A DNA stretch of 34,462 nt from Sedimentisphaerales bacterium (GTDB lineage: Bacteria > Planctomycetota > Phycisphaerae > Sedimentisphaerales > Anaerobacaceae). Below the pieces are notes generated by a model that had not been told where the DNA came from, did not search any database, and worked only from the letters and a program-made list of their open reading frames with translations. The stretch is taken from assembly GCA_028277585.1 (NCBI GenBank), contig JANQFY010000362.1:1-34462 (forward strand), given 5' to 3'. Below, in pieces: positions 23,781 through 31,986 of this stretch (position 1 is the first letter of the stretch; every line of letters starts with the position of its first letter). The position numbers and the translations under genes are program-made.

Positions 23781-26507
23781 TCACCTCGATGTCGTTGCTT
23801 CCGATGTCCCTCCATATATGCCCAGATTGACGCGTCCGCCGTTGGGCAGCGGTTCGCTATCGAACGGCGTGCCCGGATTGCCCGCATCAATGCAGGGGGA
23901 GGTCGGCTGCAGATGGTAGTCGCCGGCCAGCCACTCGCTGGTCGAATCGTCTGGATCGGCCCATGCGCCGAGCAGGACAAAGAGCGGGTCCACCTCAGTG
24001 GTGCAATGCGTCAGGGCTGGGTTTTCGGTCTGAATCTGCGGGGCTGTGCCGTCGCCGTTGAGCCAGAAAATGCAGTTGGTGGCTTGGAGCTGCCCATCTG
24101 TTGTTGCCGGTCCGACGTTCTGTGCGATCGTACAGTTGGTGACCTCCGCCGTGCCGTCCACCTTGACGCGCCCCGTACTCTTGATCATCCCGACCCCGGC
24201 GCCACCATTGGCCGCGATCAGACAGTGATCGAGGTGGGCTGAACACGCGAACAACTCGATGCCAGGACCTTGATTGCCGGTGATTCGACAGTTTCGCAGA
24301 TGCAGGGGGGCTCTGTTGCTCTGAATGCCGTAGCTTCCTCCCGTCAGCGTCAAGCCCGTCAGTGACGTTTCGTCTGCGACCGGTTCGAGCGTCACGACCG
24401 GTTCACCCGGATGGCCCTGGATGATGGTTGTTCTAGCTGCTGCAGGATTGACCGGGTCGACGGCCGCAATTCTCGGTGCCTTTTCGATCATGCGGAGATT
24501 CGTGCGATAGAGCCCTGGACACAACACAACGACGTCATCAGGGCCAGCGGCGCCCAGCGCGGTCTGGATGGTTGCGTACCCGCGTGGGCCAATTGAGATG
24601 GCCGGTGTCTGGGCCGTCCCGAAGACGGCGAACTCGGCGATCTTCACCTCGGTTCCTTCGTAGTCATGGGCCCCGGTCACGGTGAGTCTCACGAATCGGG
24701 CCGGCATAGCCTCGAAGGCGTCCACGGTGGGCAGGACCGGCTTGCCGATGGTTTCATTCTCTGACCGGTCTATGAGAAGACCGTAGGAATCTTCTGCTGA
24801 GAGCTTTGCCTCGACCTTGTACTGATAGGCTCTGTTCTCCGGGCAGAGCAGTTCCGTTCGGTTGATCCTGTGGACCAGACCCATGTCCACCTCGATCCAC
24901 TGCGGGTAGCCCTGGGCGATCCAGCACGTGGTGGAATTAGCGTCGATTGCGCGATCGCCCGGATGGTCGGCGTGCTCGCCGGACGCGATCAGGATGCTGT
25001 CGAAGGCCAGGTCCGTGTCACCGTCGAGCAGGGTCAGTTCATCGATGTGGAGTCCAGTTGATGTCGGAGTCGCCGTCAGCCTGATTGCGTTGTTGCCATG
25101 GTTCAGATACGCACAGATGCCGACCGTATTCCAGGCGCCTCCGGCCCCGGTACTTGGGAACGATTGCTCGGAACAGACCACCACGCCGTTGACGGACACT
25201 TCTGCAGAGACGGCCTGATCGGTTCTGTTGATATAGCGCAGGCATACGGTCTGCGTTCCCGGCGAAGAGGCGGAGACTGTCCATTCTATCTCGTTGGCAA
25301 CTTCGGGCTGCAGACTCACGTAGCCGACGCCCCTGAATTCTGGCGCAGCGCATCCAACTCGAGCGCCGTCGATGACGGCGTCTTCTGCCGGATAGGGTAC
25401 GGGTATCGGCGGATAGCCAGAAGTTGACTCCCATTGCAGGGCGGGGTAGTCCGCAACTCGAACTATCCAGATGTCCGCCGTGTCCCAGCCTGCGTTGCGA
25501 TAGGTTGCCGGGTCTTGCATCTGAAGGGTCGAGAGACCCGTACCACCGGCGCAGACGGACTGGCCGCTCGTGTCCAGATCCCAGAAGCAGTCGGATACGG
25601 TGGTCCCCATATCCTCCCCGAGGAGCCCACCGATACGCGAGGTGCCGGTTACCTGGCCGGCCGCGTAACAATGGGTGATCATCGTCTGAGCGCCGGACTG
25701 TCCGCAGAGTCCGCCGACGTTGGCGCCGCCGGAGACACGACACGTGCTGTACGAGTTGACAATCTCGCCCTTGGCGGTGTTCCAGGGGGCCGAGTGGCTG
25801 TTGCTGCCCACCAGACCGCCGACATTCCGCTCGCCTGTCACCTGACCGGCGGAACTGCAGTTGTGAACGCGCCCGAAGTTGCTGCCTATGATGCCGCCTA
25901 CGTCGCGGTTGCCCGTCACCTCGGCTGTGGCGTGACATTCGATGATGTTGATAGGGGTGCCCGATCCGGCCCACGTCTGTCCGACGAATCCGCCCACGCC
26001 CCAGTCGGCGACAATGGTGCCGCCGAGGATCTTACAGTTGCGGATGATACCTTCGCCCAGACCTGCGACCAGGGCACCCACGGTCACGCTCTGCGGGCAG
26101 TCAATTCGGGGATCGATCAGGACGATGTTTCTCAGTTCACCCGGTTGACCGAGCGCCTCGAACATCCCGATTCTGTCTCGGGTGGACTGGCAGGTGAAGT
26201 TCCTGATCTCAAAGCCGTTGCCATCGAACGTACCGGTGAAGTTCAGTCCTCCGTATTGGCCGATTCGATGGAACTGTTCGCCTGTATAAGCGCCCAGGTC
26301 TATGTCGGCGATCTGCTGGAAGTGTTTGTTCCAGTGTGTTCGGTTCAGACCAATGGCATTCATCTGTTCGGCGGTGGCGATCAGAAACGGATCGTCGGCG
26401 GTCCCGGTACCGCCGGCGTATTGGGCCCGTAGCGAGCAGGGCAGTAGGCCCAAGATGGCACAAGCGAGCAGCAATCTCACTGTTTCTTCACGTTTCTGAA
26501 GCATCAT
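23781..26507 (-). CDS. Secreted GLUG / discoidin / beta-helix protein
   Basis: This 908-aa protein starts at ATG 26507, with GGAGG about 6 bp upstream and a signal peptide ending near 'SLRAQ'. The first module ('GTADDPFLIATAEQMNAIG', 'HFQQIADIDLG') and GLUG motifs ('VGGIIGSN', 'VGGLVGSN', 'IGGLLGED') occupy about 30-370. A CBM6/35-like sandwich lies at about 375-495, an F5/8-type discoidin domain at about 500-635 ('AIDANSTTCW', 'WIEVDMGLVHRINR'), and a right-handed beta-helix at about 640-870 ('YATIQTALGAAGPDDVV', 'LRNCRITGNQGPGIEL'). It ends with the phrase 'CIDAGNPGTP' common in such proteins. It is probably a surface or secreted carbohydrate-binding protein. The front end is paralogous to the interrupted gene at 18467-20545. 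Confidence 0.85.
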   Translation of the reverse strand: MMLQKREETVRLLLACAILGLLPCSLRAQYAGGTGTADDPFLIATAEQMNAIGLNRTHWNKHFQQIADIDLGAYTGEQFHRIGQYGGLNFTGTFDGNGFEIRNFTCQSTRDRIGMFEALGQPGELRNIVLIDPRIDCPQSVTVGALVAGLGEGIIRNCKILGGTIVADWGVGGFVGQTWAGSGTPINIIECHATAEVTGNRDVGGIIGSNFGRVHNCSSAGQVTGERNVGGLVGSNSHSAPWNTAKGEIVNSYSTCRVSGGANVGGLCGQSGAQTMITHCYAAGQVTGTSRIGGLLGEDMGTTVSDCFWDLDTSGQSVCAGGTGLSTLQMQDPATYRNAGWDTADIWIVRVADYPALQWESTSGYPPIPVPYPAEDAVIDGARVGCAAPEFRGVGYVSLQPEVANEIEWTVSASSPGTQTVCLRYINRTDQAVSAEVSVNGVVVCSEQSFPSTGAGGAWNTVGICAYLNHGNNAIRLTATPTSTGLHIDELTLLDGDTDLAFDSILIASGEHADHPGDRAIDANSTTCWIAQGYPQWIEVDMGLVHRINRTELLCPENRAYQYKVEAKLSAEDSYGLLIDRSENETIGKPVLPTVDAFEAMPARFVRLTVTGAHDYEGTEVKIAEFAVFGTAQTPAISIGPRGYATIQTALGAAGPDDVVVLCPGLYRTNLRMIEKAPRIAAVDPVNPAAARTTIIQGHPGEPVVTLEPVADETSLTGLTLTGGSYGIQSNRAPLHLRNCRITGNQGPGIELFACSAHLDHCLIAANGGAGVGMIKSTGRVKVDGTAEVTNCTIAQNVGPATTDGQLQATNCIFWLNGDGTAPQIQTENPALTHCTTEVDPLFVLLGAWADPDDSTSEWLAGDYHLQPTSPCIDAGNPGTPFDSEPLPNGGRVNLGIYGGTSEATTSR

Positions 26508-26598
26508 GATGACCTCCGCGTTCTTATTGCTGTGGATTGGTGAGGACCTCCCGCGCTGGGGCCGTGTCTGTTTCCCCATTCCCGGTTCGTCGGTGGAT

Positions 26599-26627
26599 GT
26601 TTCATTTTTGGGGCGTTAAAATGAAAC
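26599..26627. promoter_or_regulatory. Perfect 10-bp inverted repeat in a divergent promoter region
   Basis: GTTTCATTTT (26599-26608) and AAAATGAAAC (26618-26627) are exact reverse complements with a 9-bp gap. They sit between the GLUG gene and the sigma-factor gene. A second dyad, CGAATC-C-GATTCG (26627-26639), adjoins it. An operator is more likely than a terminator because both genes point away. Confidence 0.5.
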
Positions 26628-26665
26628 GAATCCGATTCGGCCTGGAATGAAGAAGGTGAGACGGT

Positions 26666-27955
26666 ATGGAAAGTGATGTTGATCTTGCGAAGATGGTGCG
26701 GCACGCCCAGCAGGGGCACGCCGATAGCCTGGACCGGTTGGCCCGAGAGGTCCGGCCGCGGGTGATGGTCTATCTCTACCGGATGACACTGGATCACCAT
26801 CTGGCTCAGGATCTGACCCAGGAGACGATGCTCACCTTGATCAAGTCGTTGCAGCACCTCAAGACGGACAGTCACTCATCACTGTGGGCCTGGATATACC
26901 GTACGGCGTTAGGCAAGGGACAACACTACTTCCACAAGCAGGGCCGACGACAGAACCGGCGGCCAACGACCGTTGACCACGAGATCCTCGATCAGTTGGA
27001 AGCTCATTCGATGCCGGACGGGCTCGACCACGCCCAGCGGGGCGAGCTGATCGAGGCCATGAGTGATTCGCTCGAGACGCTAAAGACAACGTACCGTCAC
27101 GTGCTCGTGCTCCGGTGTTTCGAGCAACTCTCCTTTGCTCAGATTGCCATCGTCCTCGGGGGCGGATCGGAACTTCGCGCGCGTCTGCTCTTCATGCGCG
27201 CCAAGCGGGCGCTGCAACGTCAATTGCACAATCGTGGTTTCGGGCCGCGGTACTTCCTGTCGGGGCTGACCGGCTTCGCCCTGGTCACGGGTCTGCGCAG
27301 CAAGAGCACGGCGGCCATCCCCGCGGTGACAGCCGAAGTGGTGGGGGCCGGAGCGGTCGGTCTGGTCGCGACGCCGTGTGGTATCGGGGTTGTCGTTGTT
27401 GCGATCCTGGCACTGACAGCCGGTTCAGCCCTTGTGCGCGGTCCGACTTCCGCAGTTCCGAAGGTCTCGGAGCCCGTGCCCTGGGGATTTGCGTCGCAGT
27501 TGATCGGCGTCCATGATCCGGATGGTGACGGTTGGGAGCGGTTGATTCCTTTTGACGGCAGGCCGGACCTGTACGTTCCCATCGATCCGAACTCCATTCT
27601 CGAGAAACCGGGCGCCAATACCTTTCTCATTCTGCCTGAAAGGCACTGGGTGGAGCTCGGCTTCCCGGGAGTCCTGGTCGATGGCCCGGGGCCTGACATC
27701 GAGTACTACTGTCTCAAGACCGACAACCTCCCGCCCATCTACCTCACCGATGCAAATGGGCGGAGTCATCGACTTCTGAATCCCCAGAGCGAACTGCTGC
27801 AGAACTGGGCGTATCGGGTCACCTTCGACCTGGCTCACTGTCAGTGCCCCTTCATCCCTACCGCCATTCGTATCGAGGGCGTCGGTCCGCCCACACAGCC
27901 GGACCCATTGATATGGATGAACCTGAAGGCGCGAGTGGTTCCGTCGGATGTATAG
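26666..27955 (+). CDS. ECF-type sigma factor with C-terminal transmembrane segment and extra domain
   Basis: Residues 1-190 are an ECF sigma factor that directs RNA polymerase to promoters. Region 2 (about 20-95) has 'DLTQETMLTLIKSL' and 'WAWIYRTALGKGQHYF'. Region 4 (about 133-188) has 'YRHVLVLRCFEQLSFAQIAIVLG'. A Gly/Ala/Val hydrophobic segment (about 226-257) follows, then a Pro- and Asp-rich domain (about 270-429) with 'DPDGDGWERLIPFDGRPD'. The domain would lie outside the cytoplasm if the segment spans the membrane. Classic ECF proteins end near residue 190, so the extension more than doubles the length. A self-contained sensor/sigma is inferred. Start: ATG 26666 with GAAGGTGAG upstream. 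The divergent GLUG gene shares its promoter region and is a possible target. Confidence 0.85.
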   Translation: MESDVDLAKMVRHAQQGHADSLDRLAREVRPRVMVYLYRMTLDHHLAQDLTQETMLTLIKSLQHLKTDSHSSLWAWIYRTALGKGQHYFHKQGRRQNRRPTTVDHEILDQLEAHSMPDGLDHAQRGELIEAMSDSLETLKTTYRHVLVLRCFEQLSFAQIAIVLGGGSELRARLLFMRAKRALQRQLHNRGFGPRYFLSGLTGFALVTGLRSKSTAAIPAVTAEVVGAGAVGLVATPCGIGVVVVAILALTAGSALVRGPTSAVPKVSEPVPWGFASQLIGVHDPDGDGWERLIPFDGRPDLYVPIDPNSILEKPGANTFLILPERHWVELGFPGVLVDGPGPDIEYYCLKTDNLPPIYLTDANGRSHRLLNPQSELLQNWAYRVTFDLAHCQCPFIPTAIRIEGVGPPTQPDPLIWMNLKARVVPSDV

Positions 27956-27974
27956 AGGCCGAGAGGTCTGGCCT
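27956..27974. terminator. Weak hairpin between convergent genes
   Basis: AGGCC and GGCCT pair around a 9-base loop directly after the sigma-factor stop. No T-run follows. Confidence 0.25.
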
Positions 27975-27985
27975 GTGATCCGATG

Positions 27986-28240
27986 TCACCGGTGGATGTC
28001 CCGACGGTGTCCGATGTGCATGATAGTGATCGTGCGGGTCTGATCGTCGATTTCGTAGACTACCCGATATGAGCCAATCCTGATTCGCCACCCCACACGA
28101 CCACTGAGTTTCTTCGAACCGGGCGGCCTGGGTTTCTCGCCGAGCTTCCGGATGCCGTCACACACTCGAAGATAAGGCTCCGGTGATAGTTGCGAGAGTT
28201 CCTTTTGGGCGCGTCGGAGAATCGTGATGGCGTATATCAC
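27986..28240 (-). CDS. RelE/ParE-family toxin
   Basis: The 84-aa protein has the size and late strand pattern of RelE/ParE toxins: 'KKLSGRVGWRIRIGSYRVVYEI' followed by 'TITIMHIGHRRDIHR'. RelE members cut mRNA on the ribosome, whereas ParE members poison gyrase. The basic residues near the end (R79, R80) fit RelE better, but this is not decisive. GTG start at 28240; it overlaps the antitoxin stop by 4 bp (GTGA), a sign of translational coupling. Confidence 0.88.
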   Translation of the reverse strand: MIYAITILRRAQKELSQLSPEPYLRVCDGIRKLGEKPRPPGSKKLSGRVGWRIRIGSYRVVYEIDDQTRTITIMHIGHRRDIHR

Positions 28241-28440
28241 TGTCGATCCCGCTCGATCTCGTTGATGGCCTGCTCGAATGGGACAGCTTCGTCGCCGGCA
28301 GCTTTCGCGGCGTCATAAGCGCGGATCGCCTCCAGTTCTTCTGCTTCCTCAATCAGCTTTCGGTATTCGGTGATATCGAGTATCACGGCTTTCTTCTCGC
28401 CGCTGTCGTCGACAACGAACTGATGCTTAGGAATTGCCAT
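28237..28440 (-). CDS. Phd/RelB-like antitoxin
   Basis: The 67-aa antitoxin begins 'MAIPKHQFVVDDSGEKKAVILDI' and continues 'TEYRKLIEEAEELEAIRAYDAAKAAG'. This is the short strand, helix and acidic tail pattern of Phd/YefM-like antitoxins, where the N-terminal part binds DNA and the tail neutralises the toxin. The start at 28440 is chosen because the family begins there and GAGAGGG lies about 8 bp upstream. A GTG at 28500 would add 20 residues that overlap the operator repeats. The gene precedes the toxin and is expected to repress its own promoter. Confidence 0.85.
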   Translation of the reverse strand: MAIPKHQFVVDDSGEKKAVILDITEYRKLIEEAEELEAIRAYDAAKAAGDEAVPFEQAINEIERDRQ

Positions 28441-28451
28441 GTCCTGTGCCC

Positions 28452-28491
28452 TCTCATGTGACACCATCTCATGTGCAATCGAGCGCACATG
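28452..28491. promoter_or_regulatory. Putative operator of the toxin-antitoxin operon
   Basis: CATGTGC (28470-28476) and GCACATG (28485-28491) form a 7-bp inverted repeat with an 8-bp gap. TCTCATGTG occurs twice (28452-28460 and 28467-28475), 15 bp apart. The cluster lies just upstream of the antitoxin start, where antitoxins of this type bind. Confidence 0.5.
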
Positions 28492-28528
28492 GACGGCCAC
28501 GATCCAGTGCTATTCGCCGCTATTGCCT

Positions 28529-28556
28529 ATTATACATTCTGTCGATGCAATCACAA
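28529..28556 (-). promoter_or_regulatory. Sigma-70-like promoter of the toxin-antitoxin operon
   Basis: Read on the minus strand, TTGTGA (28556-28551), a 16-bp spacer and a perfect TATAAT (28534-28529) lie about 90 bp before the antitoxin ATG. Confidence 0.6.
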
Positions 28557-28572
28557 CGATTCCGTTTGAGCC

Positions 28573-29268
28573 TCAGGATGCCTTCGTGGTTAGCCTGCTG
28601 CCAGTGTCGGGTAGGGACTGAAGCAACAGGGGAATCGGGGCGAACATCAGCCATGCCAGGCCCAGAGCAAGGAATGAAGGCCATTCTGTCGATAGTGCGA
28701 TGAGCGGGTGTCTGATTCTGCGCTCTGCGAGGTGATTTGGATAGTTTCTTTTCGCAAAGTCCGGTGTCCGGCGACGGGCTCCGAGTAGTTGGGGCAACGA
28801 TACGAACGGCGCCGAGGTAAGTTCTAGGGGCGTGGGTTTCGGAGTGCTCAGGAGGCGCCACAGAGCCAGCAGCAAAGAAAGTACGCCGAACGGCAATGCG
28901 AGGACCACCAGCTGTGTGCCCCAGCCAACTCGCCAGGCAAGGAGTGTGAAGAGCGCCAGGGCACTAGCCGCGACGCCATGTCGAAGCGACCATGATCGCA
29001 CCGTGCAGATTTCGATATCTGCGTCGGCATCTGATTCAAGTATGAGGATCAGGCGGTAGATGTAATCCCACTCCGATTTGGTCAGAGCGACCTTGTGATT
29101 CTTCAGGTCGTCATAGAAGTGCCAGAGTTCATGTGCAATTGTCATGACCGTTGGATCGTCTGTCCGGATTCGGCCAAGCGCGTCGTCGAACTCGAAGGAC
29201 GTGATCTTCTCGGTTAGGAACAACCTGGTCACGGCTGCTACTTGCTTCCGCGCTTCCGAGTCAATCAT
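28573..29268 (-). CDS. Membrane protein of unknown function downstream of ftsY
   Basis: The 231-aa protein starts at ATG 29268 with GGAGG 7 bp upstream. The N-terminal part (about 1-90) is soluble and acidic, with the phrase 'ELWHFYDDLKNHKV' resembling small conserved proteins of unknown function ('LWxFYDDLxxHK'). Three membrane helices follow (about 98-116, 118-140 and 196-217). I do not recognise the family. It lies 53 bp after ftsY in the same direction and may be co-transcribed with it, but no functional link is implied. Confidence 0.7.
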   Translation of the reverse strand: MIDSEARKQVAAVTRLFLTEKITSFEFDDALGRIRTDDPTVMTIAHELWHFYDDLKNHKVALTKSEWDYIYRLILILESDADADIEICTVRSWSLRHGVAASALALFTLLAWRVGWGTQLVVLALPFGVLSLLLALWRLLSTPKPTPLELTSAPFVSLPQLLGARRRTPDFAKRNYPNHLAERRIRHPLIALSTEWPSFLALGLAWLMFAPIPLLLQSLPDTGSRLTTKAS

Positions 29269-29321
29269 GGCGAATCCTCCGCAGGAGCCACACTTCTCCG
29301 CTCGATTGCCCGTCGTTACTG

Positions 29322-30245
29322 TTACGCAAAGAGGGCGTCGACGAAGTTATCCGGTTCGAACTCGGCGATGTCTTCAGGCTTCTCGCCCAGGCCCACAAAC
29401 TTGACGGGGATGTCGAGTTGGTCCTTGATCGCGATGACGATGCCGCCGCGGGCGGTGCCGTCGAGCTTCGACAAGAAGATGCCGGTGACATTGATTGCTT
29501 CGGTGAACAGCTTCGCCTGTGAGATCGCGTTTTGTCCGGTGGTGCCGTCCAGGACGAGCAGCACTTCGTGGGGGCCGTCCGGGATCTTGCGCGTCACGAC
29601 GTCCCGTATCTTCGTCAGTTGGACCATGAGATCCTTCTTGGTGTGCAGTCGTCCGGCGGTGTCGAGGATGACCACATCGGCGTCGCGCGCCAGGGCGGCC
29701 TCGCAGGCGTCGAAGGCGACAGCGGCCGGGTCGCTGCCGGACTGGTGTTTGACGATCTGAACCCCGATGCGATCGGCCCAGATGCTCAATTGCTCGACCG
29801 CCGCGGCGCGGAACGTGTCGCAGGCGGCGACGATGACCTTCTTGCCGTCCTGGTTCAGCGTGTAAGCGAGCTTCGCGATGCTCGTGGTCTTGCCCGTTCC
29901 ATTGACGCCGGCGACCAGGATGACAGTCGGCCCTGAATCGGCTTGATGCAACTGCCTGTCCTGATGAGGCCAGTAACTCTTGATGTGCTCCTTCAGGAAG
30001 GGGATCACCTCTTCGGATTGGGATATCTTGCGGGCGCGATAGGCGTCGCGCAGTTCCGTGATGAGCTTGTCGGTAGTCTCGACGCCGATATCGTCGCGGA
30101 TGAGCGTCTCCTCGAGTTCGTCCAGCAAGTCGTCATCGATCTTGCGGCCCAGACTCAATACCGTCGAGAGCGAGGAACTGATCTTGCTGCGGGTCTTGCC
30201 CAGTCGTTCCTTCAGATAATCTTTCGTTTTGGAGAATATTCCCAT
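29322..30245 (-). CDS. ftsY: Signal recognition particle receptor FtsY
   Basis: FtsY docks ribosome-SRP complexes at the membrane and activates the SRP GTPase. This 307-aa protein has the short N-terminal amphipathic start (MGIFSKTKDYLKERL), the N domain helices, and the G domain motifs G1 'GVNGTGKTT' (113-121), 'DTFRAAA' (143-149), G3 'DTAGR' (195-199) and G4 'SKLDG' (259-263), ending with the family phrase 'GLGEKPEDIAEFEPDNFVDAL'. The long acidic A domain of E. coli FtsY is absent, as in most bacteria. ATG start at 30245 with AGGA upstream. It is divergent from dnaA, 421 bp away. Confidence 0.96.
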   Translation of the reverse strand: MGIFSKTKDYLKERLGKTRSKISSSLSTVLSLGRKIDDDLLDELEETLIRDDIGVETTDKLITELRDAYRARKISQSEEVIPFLKEHIKSYWPHQDRQLHQADSGPTVILVAGVNGTGKTTSIAKLAYTLNQDGKKVIVAACDTFRAAAVEQLSIWADRIGVQIVKHQSGSDPAAVAFDACEAALARDADVVILDTAGRLHTKKDLMVQLTKIRDVVTRKIPDGPHEVLLVLDGTTGQNAISQAKLFTEAINVTGIFLSKLDGTARGGIVIAIKDQLDIPVKFVGLGEKPEDIAEFEPDNFVDALFA

Positions 30246-30446
30246 GTCGGATTCCTATTTGTCGTTAGACGCCGTGCCGTTACGACGGCCAGAGAAGTTC
30301 GGGACAAATGGCAGTCGCCACCACGCGTCGATGGTATCGGCATTTTGGGAAATTGCAAGGGCAGAGGTGCAAATCCGCGCCGCGGATGGTTAGCGAACGT
30401 CGCGTCCAACGCGTGTTCTGATTTTCGCGTCGCATGCCGATTTCGT

Positions 30447-30474
30447 TTGACATTGGGTCTGAGAGGGCTTAAAT
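30447..30474 (+). promoter_or_regulatory. Candidate dnaA promoter
   Basis: A perfect -35 TTGACA (30447-30452) is followed after 16 bp by TTAAAT (30469-30474), a fair -10. The leader would be about 185 nt. Confidence 0.45.
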
Positions 30475-30652
30475 ATGGGACTCCAATTGTGCCCCATAGG
30501 CATGAGCCGAGTTGGATTTACGGGGGCGGTTCCTTTGTTGTAGATAGTGGGTCGGCGTGCCCTATGTGGTCTGGATATGCGACAGCTAGCAGTGTGTGTC
30601 CCGCACGGCCGGAGAAGGTTCTTCATATCGAAGGATCAGCCGGGATGCGCGT

Positions 30653-30660
30653 AAAGGAGG
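30653..30660 (+). promoter_or_regulatory. Strong ribosome binding site deciding the TTG start of dnaA
   Basis: AAAGGAGG lies 6 bp before TTG at 30667. Its strength supports the rare start codon. Confidence 0.8.
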
Positions 30661-30666
30661 CTGGCT

Positions 30667-31986
30667 TTGCCCGCAGGTGAGGTGCACAACATTTTCACGG
30701 ACATCGTCGATCGAGCCAAGGCGCTGGATCCGGCCAATGCCCGTAAGTGGTTCGACGATTTGAGCGTCCTGGATTTCGATGGGGGCTCGATCGACATCGG
30801 CTGCCCCGACGAATCGAATGTGCGCTATCTCGACGAGAACTGTCGATCCAGTTTTACTCGCGCCGCCCAGCAGATCACGGGCCATCTTGTGACGGTCGAT
30901 TTCGTGGTCGGCTCCGGCGGCAAAATGATCGCGCCCGAACCGGCCGGTCGCGTCGGGCCCGCACTGCATCCGGACTACACGTTTGTCAATTTCGTCGTCG
31001 GTCCCAGCAATCGTCTGGCTCACGCCAGTTGTGTCGCCATCAGTCAGTCACTGGGCGAAACGTATAACCCGCTCTTTCTTTATGGCACGGCAGGCCTGGG
31101 CAAGACCCATTTGCTGCACGCCGTCTGTCATGAGATTCAGCGGCGCCTCGACGGAGCGGTCATTCAGTTGCTCAGTTGCGAGGACTTCGTTAATCGATTC
31201 ATCCGCGCCATCGAACAGGGAAACATCACCGGGTTCCACAGCCAGTTTCGCACCGTCGATGCGCTCGTGATCGATGACATTCAGTTCCTGCGCGAGCGCG
31301 AGCAGAGCCAGGAGGAGTTCTTTCATACCTTCAACGCGCTCTATAACAGCGGCAAACAGATCATCCTCAGCGCCGACAGCCCTCCGAACGAGATTCCCTC
31401 GCTCGAGGCGCGCCTGATTAGCCGATTCAATTGGGGGCTGGTCGCCCGCGTCGATCCGCCGAGCTATGAGACGCGCATCGCCATTGTTCAGAAGAAGGCG
31501 CATCTGCGTGGTTTGGAAATCAACGATGAAATCGCCGAGTACATCGCCCGGCAGGTCCAGGCCAACATTCGGGAATTGGAGGGCGCCCTGACGACCATCT
31601 ACGCCTTGGCGACTACGTTGAAGGAGCCGGTGACGTTGGAGTTGGCGCAGACGGCGCTGGAAGGGCAGATCAAACTCGCCACCCGGCACATCAGCATCAG
31701 CGATATCATCGACGTGGTGACGCAGCACTTCGATGTCCGCCTGACCGATCTGCAGAGCAAGCGGCGCAGTCAGAGCATCACCGTGCCTCGACAGATTTGT
31801 ATGTACCTGGCCCGTCGCTTGACCAAGCACAGCCTCGAAGAAATCGGCGGTCATCTCGGAGGCCGCGACCACACGACCGTGATGCATGCCTGCAGCAAAA
31901 TCGCCGACGCTCAGGAAGGCGATCCCAAGATGCAGGCCCTGCTGACGGAACTGACGAAGCAGGTCACCCAAGCCCAGCAGGCCTGA
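30667..31986 (+). CDS. dnaA: Chromosomal replication initiator DnaA
   Basis: DnaA binds origin boxes and opens DNA at oriC. The 439-aa protein has domain I (about 1-75), a short linker, and the AAA+ domain III with Walker A 'GTAGLGKTH' (140-148), Walker B 'VIDDIQF' (201-207) and sensor/arginine regions ('ARLISRFNWGL'). Domain IV carries the signature 'GGRDHTTVMHAC' (398-409). The start is TTG 30667, supported by a strong ribosome binding site. A low-activity start codon fits a tightly controlled initiator. dnaN is not next to it; its neighbours are divergent ftsY and, downstream, an unrelated secreted protein, an arrangement unlike most bacterial dnaA loci. Confidence 0.96.
   Translation: MPAGEVHNIFTDIVDRAKALDPANARKWFDDLSVLDFDGGSIDIGCPDESNVRYLDENCRSSFTRAAQQITGHLVTVDFVVGSGGKMIAPEPAGRVGPALHPDYTFVNFVVGPSNRLAHASCVAISQSLGETYNPLFLYGTAGLGKTHLLHAVCHEIQRRLDGAVIQLLSCEDFVNRFIRAIEQGNITGFHSQFRTVDALVIDDIQFLREREQSQEEFFHTFNALYNSGKQIILSADSPPNEIPSLEARLISRFNWGLVARVDPPSYETRIAIVQKKAHLRGLEINDEIAEYIARQVQANIRELEGALTTIYALATTLKEPVTLELAQTALEGQIKLATRHISISDIIDVVTQHFDVRLTDLQSKRRSQSITVPRQICMYLARRLTKHSLEEIGGHLGGRDHTTVMHACSKIADAQEGDPKMQALLTELTKQVTQAQQA

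Larger units (their letters stand above)
30246..30666. other. ftsY-dnaA divergent intergenic region
   Basis: No gene or RNA was recognised. The region holds a dnaA promoter candidate, a perfect dyad ATCCGCG-C-CGCGGAT (30373-30387), and the dnaA ribosome binding site. I found no clear DnaA box (TTATCCACA-like), so there is no visible sign of oriC here. Confidence 0.5.

Noticed and set aside
28573-29268. HELWH as a zinc metallopeptidase motif
   Set aside because: The HExxH pattern sits in a region where the conserved part appears to be LWxFYDD, and no third ligand region of a zincin was seen. It is probably fortuitous.
30246-30666. oriC next to dnaA
   Set aside because: No TTATCCACA-like boxes or AT-rich unwinding stretch could be found.
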